A DNA stretch of 54,717 nt from Betaproteobacteria bacterium (GCA_947482825.1 CANKMT010000028.1:1-54717); one strand, 5' to 3'; counted from the first letter of the stretch, positions 1 through 8,168 are shown. The notes: generated from the letters alone by a model not told the origin. A program made the numbers and translations.

Positions 1-2
1 AC

Positions 3-218
3 ACGAATCGGGCGGCGGTGGCCGAATGCGTGAATGCGCAGGCGCGTAATCGCGGACTGATTTGGTTGTTGGTGCGCGGCAAGGCGAAGGTCAAGAGCGT
101 GGTGCTGATGTATGCGTTGGCGCACAACCTGATGCGAATGTTTGCATTGGCACCGCAGTTGATTGGCATAGGGACAAATACGTCCGGAGTGGCCGGATTG
201 GTAGCCGAAAGCGGCTAA
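3..218 (+). CDS. IS transposase, C-terminal fragment (5' end outside window)
   Basis: The reading frame is open from the window edge to the TAA at 216-218. The translated end (RGLIWLLVRGKAKVKSVVLM, then a YALAHNLMRM-type helix) resembles the extreme C-terminus of DDE transposases of the IS1182/IS5-like kind. In those proteins a basic stretch with a conserved 'RG..KV' precedes a final 'ALAHNLMRM' helix. Only about 70 residues lie in the window, so no catalytic DDE residue can be checked and the family assignment is by motif memory only. The rest of the element lies to the left. It sits downstream of, and in opposite orientation to, the catabolic genes that follow. Confidence 0.6.
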   Translation, partial: TNRAAVAECVNAQARNRGLIWLLVRGKAKVKSVVLMYALAHNLMRMFALAPQLIGIGTNTSGVAGLVAESG

Positions 219-240
219 ACAGCATGAAAACCCGGATATC

Positions 241-279
241 GGAGCAAAAACGCGGAGCAAAAACGCGGAGCAAAAACGC
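241..279. repeat. Three perfect tandem copies of a 13-bp unit
   Basis: The unit ggagcaaaaacgc occurs at 241-253, 254-266 and 267-279 without mismatch. It lies between the transposase stop codon and the presumed element end, so it is probably subterminal sequence of the insertion element or slippage-generated. No function is evident. Confidence 0.9.
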
Positions 280-367
280 CTGCCGGAACGCTACATCGTC
301 GGCATGCGAGCCAATTTCACCGTGCGCAACCGCTTGGGCGCTCGCGGTTCGCTATGCCGAATCCAAA

Positions 368-457
368 TCAGCAAAACCCGATTTCTTCACGGGCTCTGAG
401 GCCCTTGATCTCGTCCGGAACCGTTGCGCCCTTGCCCTGCCCTGAAGGGTTGTCCAT
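368..457 (-). pseudogene. Cut-off gene start (about 29 codons) next to the insertion element
   Basis: On the minus strand an ATG at 457 is preceded by a good ribosome binding site (GGGGAGG, 7 nt upstream). It opens a frame MDNPSGQGKGATVPDEI... that runs into a TGA at 368-370 in what looks like insertion-element DNA. It lies 99 bp downstream of the aminotransferase on the same strand. The simplest reading is the 5' end of the next gene of that operon, separated from its body by the insertion. The original product is not recognised. It could also be a chance short frame. Confidence 0.35.
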
Positions 458-556
458 TTCGTCGCCTCCCCAGGCGCGTGTGGACTGCAAGAAGGGACGA
501 TACTACGAATTGCGCAGCGCCGGATTCAGCCCGCGTCCGTACAGGCTCGTCGTAGG

Positions 557-1906
557 CTATGCAACAGTAGCCAGCACCTCGGAGATCGTGCCGACGATCT
601 GGTCGATCTGCGCCTTCTCGACGATCAGCGGCGGGGACACTGCGATCGTGTCGCCGGTCACGCGGATCAGCACGCCCTTGTCGAACGCCTTGGTGAACGC
701 CTCGAACGCACGCTTGCCAACAGCGCCTTCGCGCGAGTGCAGTTCGATCGCACCCACCAGCCCGATCACCCGCAAGTCCATCACGTGCTTCGATCCCTTC
801 AGTTGCCAGATCGCGTCTTCCCAGTACTTCGCGAGGTCCGCCGCCCGTGTCAGCAGCCCCTCCTCTGCGTATACGTCCAGCGTCGCTATTCCCGCCGCGC
901 ACGCCATCGGGTGCCCCGAATACGTGTACCCGTGGAAGAACTCCATCCCGTCCGGGCCTTTCATGAACGTGTCGTAGATCGCATCCGATATGAACACCGC
1001 CCCCATCGGGATGGTGCCGTTCGTGATTCCCTTGGCCGTCGTGATCATGTCCGGCTTCACCCCGAAGTAGTCCGTCGCGAAGGGCGCGCCCAGCCGGCCA
1101 AATCCCGTGATCACCTCATCGAATATGAGCAGGATGCCGTGCTTAGTGCAGATCTCGCGCAACCTCTCGAGGTAACCCTTGGGCGGGATCAGCACGCCCG
1201 TGGAACCGGCCACCGGCTCAACGATCACCGCAGCGATGCTGGATGCGTCATGCAGCGTGACCAGGCGCTCCAGATCATCGGCGAACTCCACCCCGCCGTG
1301 CGCCGGTTGGCCATGGCTCATCAGGTTTCGTGCCGGATCGTGCGTGTGGCGGATGTGGTCCACGCCGGGAAGCATCGCTGTGCCGAAAGTCTTGCGATTG
1401 CCGACGATACCCCCGACCGACATGCCTCCGAAGTTGACCCCGTGGTAGCCGCGCTCGCGACCGAACAGGCGAAAACGCCCCGCCTCGCCGCGGGCGCGAT
1501 GGTAGGCCAGCGCCACCTTGAGGGCGGTGTCGGCCGACTCGGAACCCGAGTTGGTGTAGAAGATATGACCCAGACCCTTGGGTACGATGGCGGCGAGGCG
1601 CTCGGCGAACTCGAACGCGATCGGGTGGCCCATCTGGAAGGCGGGGGCGAAATCCAGTTTCTTCGCCTGCGCCGCGATCGCCTCGGCGATCCTCGGGCGG
1701 CAGTGCCCGGCATTGACGCACCACAGGCCGGAGGTACCGTCGAGGATCTTGCGGCCCTCCGGGGTCCAGTAGTACATGCCCTCGGCGCGCTCCAGAAGGC
1801 GCGGGGCCTTCTTGAACTCGCGGTTGGCCGTGTACGGCATGAAAAAGGCGCTCTGCTGAAGGTCTATTGCGGCCTGCGTCACTTTGGTGTCGGCACGATC
1901 GTTCAT
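557..1906 (-). CDS. omega-amino acid (beta-alanine)--pyruvate aminotransferase, class III
   Basis: A 449-residue PLP-dependent class III aminotransferase. Family members move the amino group of beta-alanine or other omega-amines to pyruvate, giving malonate semialdehyde and alanine. Visible marks are the N-terminal FFMPYTANR-type segment of beta-alanine-pyruvate transaminases, TNSGSESADTALK (cofactor phosphate region), IFDEVITGFGR with PLP-binding D263, and the Schiff-base lysine K292 in TTAKGITNG. The ATG at 1906 was chosen over the longer frame because AAGGGG sits 7-8 nt upstream and the family N-terminus begins there. It follows the carbamoylase gene by 14 bp, so the two are very likely co-transcribed. 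In the reductive pyrimidine route a carbamoylase releases beta-alanine, which this enzyme would deaminate. Exact amine specificity is inferred. Confidence 0.9.
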   Translation of the reverse strand: MNDRADTKVTQAAIDLQQSAFFMPYTANREFKKAPRLLERAEGMYYWTPEGRKILDGTSGLWCVNAGHCRPRIAEAIAAQAKKLDFAPAFQMGHPIAFEFAERLAAIVPKGLGHIFYTNSGSESADTALKVALAYHRARGEAGRFRLFGRERGYHGVNFGGMSVGGIVGNRKTFGTAMLPGVDHIRHTHDPARNLMSHGQPAHGGVEFADDLERLVTLHDASSIAAVIVEPVAGSTGVLIPPKGYLERLREICTKHGILLIFDEVITGFGRLGAPFATDYFGVKPDMITTAKGITNGTIPMGAVFISDAIYDTFMKGPDGMEFFHGYTYSGHPMACAAGIATLDVYAEEGLLTRAADLAKYWEDAIWQLKGSKHVMDLRVIGLVGAIELHSREGAVGKRAFEAFTKAFDKGVLIRVTGDTIAVSPPLIVEKAQIDQIVGTISEVLATVA

Positions 1907-1920
1907 CTTTGTTCCCCTTG

Positions 1921-3168
1921 TCAGGCTGCCAGGGCCTGCCCGGCGATGACCGCCGCGGCAACCATTGCGTTGATGAGTACGCTCGCGCCGGCGGCAATTT
2001 CGTCGGGGCGGGCGTTTTCCAACTCGTTGTGCGACAGGCCGCCTTCGCACGGCACGAAAATCATTGCGGTCGGCGCGACCCGATTGAGATACACCGCGTC
2101 ATGCGCCGCGCCGCTCACGATGTCGCGGCACGAGAAGCCCAGCGCCTTGGCGGAAGCGCGCACGCTGTCGATGAGTTTCGGGTCGAAGTGGCTCGGGGCG
2201 AAGTAAAGCACTTCCTTCACGTCGATTGCCACGCGGCACTCGGCTTCGATCGCCTTGGCCGACCTCTTCAGGTCTTCCACCATCGCGAGCAGCGTTTCAT
2301 CCTTTGCATTGCGCACGTCGAGCGTCATGCTCACCGCCCCCGGCACCACGTTGCGCGAATTCGGCGATACGCGCAGGTGCCCGACGGTGGCGCGGGCATT
2401 GTCCGGGTAGGTTCGCGCGACGCGATTGGTCTCGATCACGAGCCTGCTCGCCGCGAGCAGCGCGTCCTTTCTTAGTTCCATCGGCGTCGGCCCGGCATGC
2501 GAATCCTGGCCGGTGATCTCGACATCGAACCACCGCTGGCCGAGGGCGCCCTGGACCGCGCCTATCGTCGTGTTCGCATTTTCGAGCACCGGGCCCTGCT
2601 CGATATGCGCTTCGAAGTAGGCGCCGATTTTGACCGGTTTGGCGTCGCCCTGGTAACCGATCGCCTTCAGCGCATCTCCCACGGACACGCCATCGACATC
2701 CTTCTGCGCGTGCATCTGCTCGGCCGTGTGGATCGCGGCATAGACGCCCGAGCCCATCATCGTCGGCACAAAGCGCGAGCCCTCCTCGTTGGTCCAGGCG
2801 GCGACTTCGATCGGCGCCTGTGTCTTGATGCCCAACTCGTTCAGACGCCGCACGACTTCGAGGCCCGCCAGCACGCCGTAAGCGCCGTCGAACTTGCCAC
2901 CCGAAGGCTGCGTATCGAGATGGCTGCCAGTCATCACCGGCGGCAGCGAATTGTCGACACCGGGGCGACGCGCGAAAATGTTGCCGATGGCGTCCACCCG
3001 GATCGTCATGCCGGCGGCCTTGCACCACTCGACGAAGCGGTCGCGACCCTGCCGGTCGAGGTCGGTCAAGGTGATGCGCTTGACGCCGCCTTTGGGCGTA
3101 GCGCCAATCCGGGCAAGGTCCATGAGCGACTGCCAGAGCCGCTCGCCATTCACCTTGAGGGGCTGCAT
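1921..3168 (-). CDS. Zn-dependent N-carbamoyl amino-acid hydrolase / beta-ureidopropionase-like (M20 family)
   Basis: A 415-residue member of the hydantoinase/carbamoylase branch of the M20 metallohydrolases. These enzymes remove the carbamoyl group of N-carbamoyl-amino acids or beta-ureidopropionate. Metal-site motifs are visible: TGSHLDTQPSGGKFDGAYG (His and Asp ligands), WTNEEGSRF (Glu pair) and EAHIEQGPVLE (His and Glu). GQDSHAGPTPM belongs to the lid/dimerisation domain. The start ATG at 3168 has a GGAG 7-8 nt upstream; the open frame extends further but without family similarity. It precedes the omega-aminotransferase by 14 bp and is divergent from the AtzG/AtzE-like pair across a 123-bp gap. 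Allantoate amidohydrolase or ureidoglycolate hydrolase are close relatives, so the substrate remains open. Confidence 0.85.
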   Translation of the reverse strand: MQPLKVNGERLWQSLMDLARIGATPKGGVKRITLTDLDRQGRDRFVEWCKAAGMTIRVDAIGNIFARRPGVDNSLPPVMTGSHLDTQPSGGKFDGAYGVLAGLEVVRRLNELGIKTQAPIEVAAWTNEEGSRFVPTMMGSGVYAAIHTAEQMHAQKDVDGVSVGDALKAIGYQGDAKPVKIGAYFEAHIEQGPVLENANTTIGAVQGALGQRWFDVEITGQDSHAGPTPMELRKDALLAASRLVIETNRVARTYPDNARATVGHLRVSPNSRNVVPGAVSMTLDVRNAKDETLLAMVEDLKRSAKAIEAECRVAIDVKEVLYFAPSHFDPKLIDSVRASAKALGFSCRDIVSGAAHDAVYLNRVAPTAMIFVPCEGGLSHNELENARPDEIAAGASVLINAMVAAAVIAGQALAA

Positions 3169-3291
3169 GGGAACTCCGAGGGGTATGCCATCATGGGGAG
3201 CCTCAAGCTTACCGCAATTGCCCCGGGTGCTGGCATCATCGCGTACCCGTTGCAATACGTTGCGACACGCAAATTCACCAAGGAGACCCGG

Positions 3292-3495
3292 ATGAGCAAG
3301 CCCGCAGCACAAACAGCAGAATCGGTCACCGCGATGCTGGCCCAGATCGGCGTAGCCATCGACCCCGCACGAGCACCCGGCGTCGCGCAGACGATGAATG
3401 CCCAAGTCGCCGGCGCCAACAAGGCGTTGGCGGCCCTCGCGTTCGAGACCGAACCCGCGACTTACCTGAGGGTCAGCGCCGGGGAGGCCCTGTGA
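3292..3495 (+). CDS. AtzG-like (DUF4089) small amidase partner
   Basis: A 67-residue protein matching the DUF4089/AtzG pattern: a short helical protein with 'IDPARAPGVAQTM' followed by 'ALAFETEPATYLRV'. In the cyanuric-acid pathway AtzG is a GatC-like small subunit needed by the amidase AtzE. The ATG at 3292 follows AAGGAG with about 7 nt spacing. Its TGA overlaps the GTG of the following amidase in a 4-bp GTGA, which fits translational coupling of two subunits made in equal amounts. The partner relation is from family knowledge plus gene overlap; the substrate is unknown. Confidence 0.8.
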   Translation: MSKPAAQTAESVTAMLAQIGVAIDPARAPGVAQTMNAQVAGANKALAALAFETEPATYLRVSAGEAL

Positions 3496-4907
3496 AGCCA
3501 AGCGAAATGCTCGAACTGTCGGCCGCGAGCCTTGCACGCGCGATTCGCGCGAAGAAAGTCAGCTGCCTAGCCGCCATGGAGGCGGTACTCGCCCGCGCCG
3601 GCCACGTGCAGCCGGGACTCAATTGCTTCGTCCGCATCGACGCCGAAGAGGCGCTTGCGAACGCGCGCATAGCCGATGCGGAGCTCGCGCGCGGGTTCGT
3701 GCGCGGACCGCTGCATGGGGTTCCGATGGCGCACAAAGACATGTACTACCGCGAGGGCGTGCCCTCGTCCGGCGGCTCGAAGATCATGCGCGACCGGCCG
3801 GCGCCTTCTACCTCGACCGCGCTCAAGCGCCTGGATGCCGCCGGCGCGATCCAGTTCGGCGTGCTCAACATGGCCGAATTTGCCTACGGCCCCACCGGGC
3901 ACAACTACCATTTCGGGCATTGCCGCAACCCCTGGGATCCTGAGCGCATCACCGGCGGTTCGTCTTCCGGCTCCGGTTCGGCGGTAGCAGCGCGCGCATC
4001 CTTCGCGGCGCTCGGGTCGGACACCGGCGGTTCGATCCGTGCACCAGCGACTTTCTGCGGCCTTTCAGGGATCAAGCCCACCTGGAGCCGCGTATCGCGT
4101 TACGGCGCGATGCCTTTGTCCTTTTCGCTCGATACGGTGGGGCCTTTGGCCCGCACAGTGGAAGACTGCGCCGTGATCATGGGCGCGATCGCCGGCGCCG
4201 ACCCGCTCGACCCGACCGCCAGCCAACTGCCGGTGCCGGACTACCAGTCGCGGCTGGCACGCCCGATCAAAGGCCTTCGCATCGCGACGACGCGCAGCTA
4301 CTTCCACGACGGCATGGATCCCGAAATCGAGTCCCTTGTGTGCGCGAGCCTGGAAGCGTACGCACGGCTGGGCGCCGACATCGTCGAAGTGGACCTGCCC
4401 GACATGGAGCCCTGGGGCCATGCCGCGGTGACGATCATCGCCTCCGAGGCCGCCGCCGCGCACGCCAACTGGATGCGCACCCGGCCGCAGGACTATTCCG
4501 ACCAGGTGCGGGCCCGGTTGGAGATCGGCCTCGCAGTCCCCGCAACCACTTACATCGAGTGCCTGCGCCTGCGCGGCATCGCCCTGCAGGCTTTCTCTGC
4601 CGCGGTGTTCGGGAAAGCCGACATCCTGCATGTGCCTTCGGTGAGCTTCCAGACCCCGACGATCGCCGAGACCGACGTCGGCGGCGGCGAGACGATGATG
4701 AAGGTCATGAACACGATCACGCGCCTTACCCGCATCGGCAATTTCCTCGGCCTGCCCTGCCTGTCGGTGCCGGCGGGCTTTGCGAAGAACGGAATGCCCA
4801 CGGCGGTGCAGCTGATCGGGCGGCAGTTCGACGAGGCGGCCCTGTTCACCGCCGGCCATGCGTACCAGCAGGCCACCGGCTGGCACCTGAGGTCGCCGAT
4901 CAAGTAG
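3492..4907 (+). CDS. AtzE-like amidase (amidase-signature family)
   Basis: A 471-residue amidase-signature enzyme with the Ser-cisSer-Lys triad: K82 in MAHKDMYYREG, the serine cluster GGSSSGS at about 155-161 (cis-Ser), and the nucleophile S181 in SDTGGSIRAP. It is the usual length for GatA/AtzE-type amidases. The GTG start overlaps the stop of the AtzG-like gene by 4 bp. AtzE hydrolyses 1-carboxybiuret, but many relatives next to DUF4089 genes act on other ureido or amide substrates. Given the divergent carbamoylase and beta-alanine aminotransferase, a role in releasing ammonia from a ureido or amide compound is inferred. No biuret hydrolase or cyanuric acid hydrolase is present in the window. 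Confidence 0.85.
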   Translation: MKPSEMLELSAASLARAIRAKKVSCLAAMEAVLARAGHVQPGLNCFVRIDAEEALANARIADAELARGFVRGPLHGVPMAHKDMYYREGVPSSGGSKIMRDRPAPSTSTALKRLDAAGAIQFGVLNMAEFAYGPTGHNYHFGHCRNPWDPERITGGSSSGSGSAVAARASFAALGSDTGGSIRAPATFCGLSGIKPTWSRVSRYGAMPLSFSLDTVGPLARTVEDCAVIMGAIAGADPLDPTASQLPVPDYQSRLARPIKGLRIATTRSYFHDGMDPEIESLVCASLEAYARLGADIVEVDLPDMEPWGHAAVTIIASEAAAAHANWMRTRPQDYSDQVRARLEIGLAVPATTYIECLRLRGIALQAFSAAVFGKADILHVPSVSFQTPTIAETDVGGGETMMKVMNTITRLTRIGNFLGLPCLSVPAGFAKNGMPTAVQLIGRQFDEAALFTAGHAYQQATGWHLRSPIK

Positions 4908-4943
4908 GACGGCCCGGGACCCTGCCTGCCGGGGCATCCCGGG

Positions 4944-4993
4944 ACCGCATGAATGTTGAACATTTATTTATTGAGACTCAGCATTCATGCGGT
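4944..4993. repeat. Perfect 12-bp inverted repeat around an AT-rich spacer
   Basis: accgcatgaatg (4944-4955) and its exact complement cattcatgcggt (4982-4993) flank a 26-base AT-rich spacer in the gap between the amidase and the crystallin-like gene. There is no T-tract after the right arm, so it is not a typical intrinsic terminator. It could be a protein-binding dyad for the downstream gene or a structured 3' end of the amidase mRNA. Confidence 0.7.
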
Positions 4994-5159
4994 ATTCAGG
5001 CAAATAACGTTGCTTGTTTTGGAAACTTTATTCACCACCGCGCCTCTGAAAGAACTGCGCGGCGGCAGGGCTTTGTACCCGAACGCACAGACCGTCGGCC
5101 AGGATTCTCTTAAGTTGGGACTGTTCAGCAATCCCTCCCCAACAAGCAAGGAGTCCCTT

Positions 5160-5813
5160 ATGACCAAATTTCTGCGGCCCCTTGCCGTCGTCGCCGCGAC
5201 CCTCGCGGCCACCGCGGCAATGGCCGGCGCAACCTTCTATGAGACCGAGAACTTCGGCGGCCGCAATTTGACCATGGAAGGCACGGTCCCCAACTTCGTC
5301 GATCGCGGCTTCAACGATCGCGCGCTATCCGTAGTCGTGGAAGGTGCGCCCGTCGAAGTCTGCGTCGACATCAACTTCAGCGGCGGCTGCACCGTGCTCA
5401 ATCCCGGCCGCTACCCGACGCTGGGTATTTTCGGCCACCAGATCAGCTCGATGCAACCGGTGCGGGAGGATCAGCGCGACGACTACGATCGCGGCGATCG
5501 GGGATACCGCGGCAACCAGTGGGCCAGCGCGACGCTGTTCTCCGGGCCGAACATGACCGGGCGCGCGCTCACTCTCGACCGCGATGCGACGGCCAATATG
5601 GCCAATTTCAGCGACCGCGCCTCTTCGCTTCGCGTGGCGCGAGGCTACTGGATTTTCTGCAGCGACACGCAGTTCCGCGGCGAATGCCGGACCTTCGGAC
5701 CGGGCGAGTATCCGCAACTTCCGCAGGGATTGGACAATCGAATTTCGTCCGGCCGCCGGATCGCGAACAACTATCCGTACTCGAATAACCCGAACTGGGA
5801 TCAGCGCCGCTAG
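5160..5813 (+). CDS. Secreted beta/gamma-crystallin family protein
   Basis: A 217-residue protein with a Sec signal peptide (basic MTKFLRP, then an Ala-rich core ending AMA-GA near residue 22) and two beta/gamma-crystallin domains. Domain 1 spans about 24-95 and domain 2 about 121-195. Each starts with an aromatic 'F/L-x-x-x-x-x-G' Greek-key strand (ATFYETENFGGRNLTM; SATLFSGPNMTGRALTL) and contains a Cys pair (VCVDINFSGGCTV; FCSDTQFRGECRTF) that could form a disulfide. An Asp/Arg-rich linker (REDQRDDYDRGDRGYRG) joins the domains. The ATG at 5160 follows an AAGGAG about 6 nt upstream; an in-frame upstream extension lacks a signal sequence. Bacterial members may bind Ca2+, but the usual N/D-N/D-x-x-S/T-S Ca2+ motif is not clear here. 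Function is unknown; no operon partner is seen. Confidence 0.8.
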   Translation: MTKFLRPLAVVAATLAATAAMAGATFYETENFGGRNLTMEGTVPNFVDRGFNDRALSVVVEGAPVEVCVDINFSGGCTVLNPGRYPTLGIFGHQISSMQPVREDQRDDYDRGDRGYRGNQWASATLFSGPNMTGRALTLDRDATANMANFSDRASSLRVARGYWIFCSDTQFRGECRTFGPGEYPQLPQGLDNRISSGRRIANNYPYSNNPNWDQRR

Positions 5814-5829
5814 CCGGGAAGCACGAGCT

Positions 5830-5866
5830 GCCGCCGCCGGCGATTGCGCCCGCGGCGGCGGCGCCT
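5830..5866 (+). terminator. GC-rich hairpin after the crystallin-like gene
   Basis: A long GC stem (gccgccgccggcg against cgcggcggcggc) lies 17 bp beyond the stop codon and is followed by only a weak 'ttgt'. It may act as a transcription stop, but the T-tract is poor. Confidence 0.4.
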
Positions 5867-5942
5867 TGTCCGGGCGATCCACTGGAGGCATCTTCAAAGG
5901 CTGCGTGATATCGTTGGCGCGCCAAGCCCCTGAGGAGTAGCC

Positions 5943-6920
5943 GTGAAGAGACTGCTTGCCGCCATCGCGTGTTTCTCTGCGCTCGTCAGTGCCAACACGG
6001 CAGTCGGCCAAGGCCCTTCAGGAACGACGTGGCCGAACAAGCCGGTGCGCATCATCATCCCGTTCGCGCCCGGCGGGCCCACCGACATCATCGCGCGCCT
6101 GGCGGGCCAGAAACTATCCGAGATTCTCGGCCAGCCGATGGTGGTCGAGAGCCGCGCAGGCGCCGGCGGAAACATCGGCACTGCCGCAGTCGCCAAGTCG
6201 CCGTCCGACGGATACACGATCCTGCTCACCAGTTCCGCGTATGCCGTCAACGTGAGCCTTTCGCCGAACGCTGGGTATGACGCGGACCGCGATTTCATCC
6301 CGGTCGCGGTGGTTGCCAAGCAGGCCAACCTGATCTTCGTCCACCCGTCGCTCGGCGTGAAAACGCTGGCTGAACTACTCGCCCTCGCGAAGGCACGGAA
6401 ACTCGCCTTCGCTTCGCCGGGCAGCGGCACCACGCCCCACCTCACCGCTGAGAACCTGTTCAACGTGATTTCGAAGTTGGACATGACGCCGATCCACTTC
6501 CGGGGCGCCGGCCCGGCGATCGCGGCGGTCGTCGGAGGCGAGCCGCCGGTCGGCGCGGGCGCCGCCTCCACGCCGCTGCCGCACATCAAGGCCGGCCGCT
6601 TGCAGGCGATTGCCGTGTCGTCGGCGGCGCGCGTGGCTGCGCTCCCCGATGTGCCAACCTTCGCCGAAGCCGGCTTCCCAGGGGTCGAGGATGACACCTG
6701 GATCGGCATCTTCTTTCCCGCAGGCACCCCACTGCCGATCGTGCAAAAGCTGAACGATTCGATCAATCAGGCCTTGCGAACCGCGGACATGAAAGAGCGC
6801 CTCGAACAACTCGCCTTCGAGCCGGTCGGCGGCACACCGCAGCAGTTCGCCGCCTACGTAAAAGCCGAAATCGCGAAGTGGGGCAAGGTGGTCCGCGCCG
6901 GCAACATCAAGGCGGAGTGA
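5943..6920 (+). CDS. Bug-family (TctC-like) periplasmic substrate-binding protein
   Basis: A 325-residue tripartite-tricarboxylate-type binding protein. It has a signal peptide (residues 1-22, ending AVGQ) and the Bug hallmarks: WPNKPVRIIIPFAPGGPTDIIAR near the N-terminus, VVESRAGAGGNIGT, and a PDVPTFAEAGFPG segment. Family members bind carboxylates or small amides in the periplasm. Most are orphans without TctA/TctB genes nearby, as here. Its GTG start at 5943 follows a GAGGAG. It is convergent with the flavin monooxygenase-like gene, with 12 bp between stops. The ligand cannot be told from sequence. Confidence 0.9.
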   Translation: MKRLLAAIACFSALVSANTAVGQGPSGTTWPNKPVRIIIPFAPGGPTDIIARLAGQKLSEILGQPMVVESRAGAGGNIGTAAVAKSPSDGYTILLTSSAYAVNVSLSPNAGYDADRDFIPVAVVAKQANLIFVHPSLGVKTLAELLALAKARKLAFASPGSGTTPHLTAENLFNVISKLDMTPIHFRGAGPAIAAVVGGEPPVGAGAASTPLPHIKAGRLQAIAVSSAARVAALPDVPTFAEAGFPGVEDDTWIGIFFPAGTPLPIVQKLNDSINQALRTADMKERLEQLAFEPVGGTPQQFAAYVKAEIAKWGKVVRAGNIKAE

Positions 6921-6932
6921 CCGCCGCAGCGC

Positions 6933-8168
6933 CTAGATGAAGCGCAGGCCGGGCTCCAGGCCGAGGTAGTACTGGCCCACGGTCTGCAAATGGGAGAAAT
7001 TGGCCTGGACCTGCTGCGACACAGCGTTGATGTCGCGCAGCCTGCGCTCGAAGGGATTGCCCTCGAAGATCGCCGTGGCGCCGGCATCCGCATAGGAGGC
7101 ATGCACCACCTCGCGGGCCTCGTGGATCGCGTAGGTCGATGCAAGGCGAAGCTGCACGCGCGTGCCGAATCCGATCTGGCCCGCGCAGCATTCGCTCCAC
7201 ATCTCTCGCAGGATCGTAATGATCCATGCGCGGGCCGATTGCAGCCGCGCCTCCGAAAGCGCGATGCGCGATTGGATCCAACCGTCGGCCCGCAATGGGT
7301 TTCCGCTGCCGGAAGGCGTTTTCTTCGAAGCAAGCTCGACGAAAGCGTCGAGCGTTGCACGCGCAACCCCGAGGCCCACGCCGGCGAACCCGGCCTGGTA
7401 GACGTTCATCGGCGCCATCCGGTAAAGCGGCCCCTGCTCGCGCCGCTCGGGTTCGAGTTCCGGGGACGCGCCTTCGGGAAGGTGATGGTCGCGCGCCGTC
7501 GCGCGCGGAACGAGCGAGTATTCAGCAGGCACGAACAGGTCGGCGGCCGAATAGGTGTCGCTGCCGGTCCCGCGCAGGCCGACGACATGCCAGCTGCCTT
7601 GCTTGATCGTCACGGACGAGCGCGGGATGAGCATGGTCCGCTCAAGAGGCCGGCCATCCGGTTGCTTGAGGAGCTCGCCGGTCTCATCGGTGCGGTGGCA
7701 ATGCGCGCCCACCCAGGTCGCGTGGCGGTTGCCGCTGCCGAAGCCCCAGGTGCCGTTGACCCGCCAGCCGCCGGGCACCGGCGTTGCGCGGCACTGCGGA
7801 CCCATCGAGTAGCCCCACGCCACCGCGGCGCGCGAGTCCCCGAATACCCGGTGCGCGGCCACGGGCTCCATATATGCCGCTGACATCGAGCAACCCGAAC
7901 TCTGCGCGACGCACCACGCGGCGCTTGCGTCTCCCGCAGCGATTTCGCAAACCACCTGGAAGAACGTCGCCGGCTCGAGCTCCGCCCCCCCGAATGTGTG
8001 AGGCAGGAACATGCGGAACATCCTTGCCTCGAACAGCGCGTCGAGCACCTCGGGCGGGAGCGCGCAGTCGGCGTCGATGCGAGAGGCGGCCGCCTGGAGC
8101 GTCGGTCGCAACGCACGCGCCCTCGCGACCCAGCCTTCCTCGATTTCACTCCTCGCAGCGACGCTCAC
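6933..8168 (-). CDS. Acyl-CoA dehydrogenase-fold flavoprotein, HsaA/HpaB-like monooxygenase
   Basis: A 411-residue protein with the acyl-CoA dehydrogenase fold. The N-terminal helical part contains 'ALPPEVLDALFEARMFRMFLPHTFGG'. The middle beta domain has 'GWRVNGTWGFGSGNRHATWVGAH'. The C-terminal helical part ends in '...ANFSHLQTVGQYYLGLEP'. This pattern fits flavin-dependent hydroxylases and monooxygenases (HsaA, p-hydroxyphenylacetate C2-hydroxylase) better than true acyl-CoA dehydrogenases. Such enzymes need a separate flavin reductase, not seen here. The GTG at 8168 was chosen because it overlaps the stop of the preceding RraA-like ORF in a 4-bp GTGA; an ATG at 8186 is the alternative. Substrate unknown. 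Confidence 0.75.
   Translation of the reverse strand: MSVAARSEIEEGWVARARALRPTLQAAASRIDADCALPPEVLDALFEARMFRMFLPHTFGGAELEPATFFQVVCEIAAGDASAAWCVAQSSGCSMSAAYMEPVAAHRVFGDSRAAVAWGYSMGPQCRATPVPGGWRVNGTWGFGSGNRHATWVGAHCHRTDETGELLKQPDGRPLERTMLIPRSSVTIKQGSWHVVGLRGTGSDTYSAADLFVPAEYSLVPRATARDHHLPEGASPELEPERREQGPLYRMAPMNVYQAGFAGVGLGVARATLDAFVELASKKTPSGSGNPLRADGWIQSRIALSEARLQSARAWIITILREMWSECCAGQIGFGTRVQLRLASTYAIHEAREVVHASYADAGATAIFEGNPFERRLRDINAVSQQVQANFSHLQTVGQYYLGLEPGLRFI

Larger units (their letters stand above)
1..367 (+). mobile_element. Right-hand end of an insertion sequence (outer boundary uncertain)
   Basis: This covers the transposase tail plus about 150 bases of non-coding DNA that carries a tandem repeat. 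No terminal inverted repeat can be verified because the left end is outside the window. The boundary was placed just before the truncated minus-strand gene start at 368-457, whose reading frame is lost near here; it could be off by some tens of bases. Confidence 0.35.

Noticed and set aside
737..2206. Long plus-strand open frames across the aminotransferase region
   Set aside because: They are antisense shadows in GC-rich DNA with no family similarity, while the minus strand has clear enzyme motifs.
3169..3291. Specific operator in the gap between the carbamoylase and AtzG-like genes
   Set aside because: No convincing dyad or promoter match could be found by eye, although a divergent promoter must lie there.
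4953..5159. Longer start for the crystallin-like gene
   Set aside because: The extension has no family similarity and would bury the signal peptide; the ATG at 5160 has a proper ribosome binding site.
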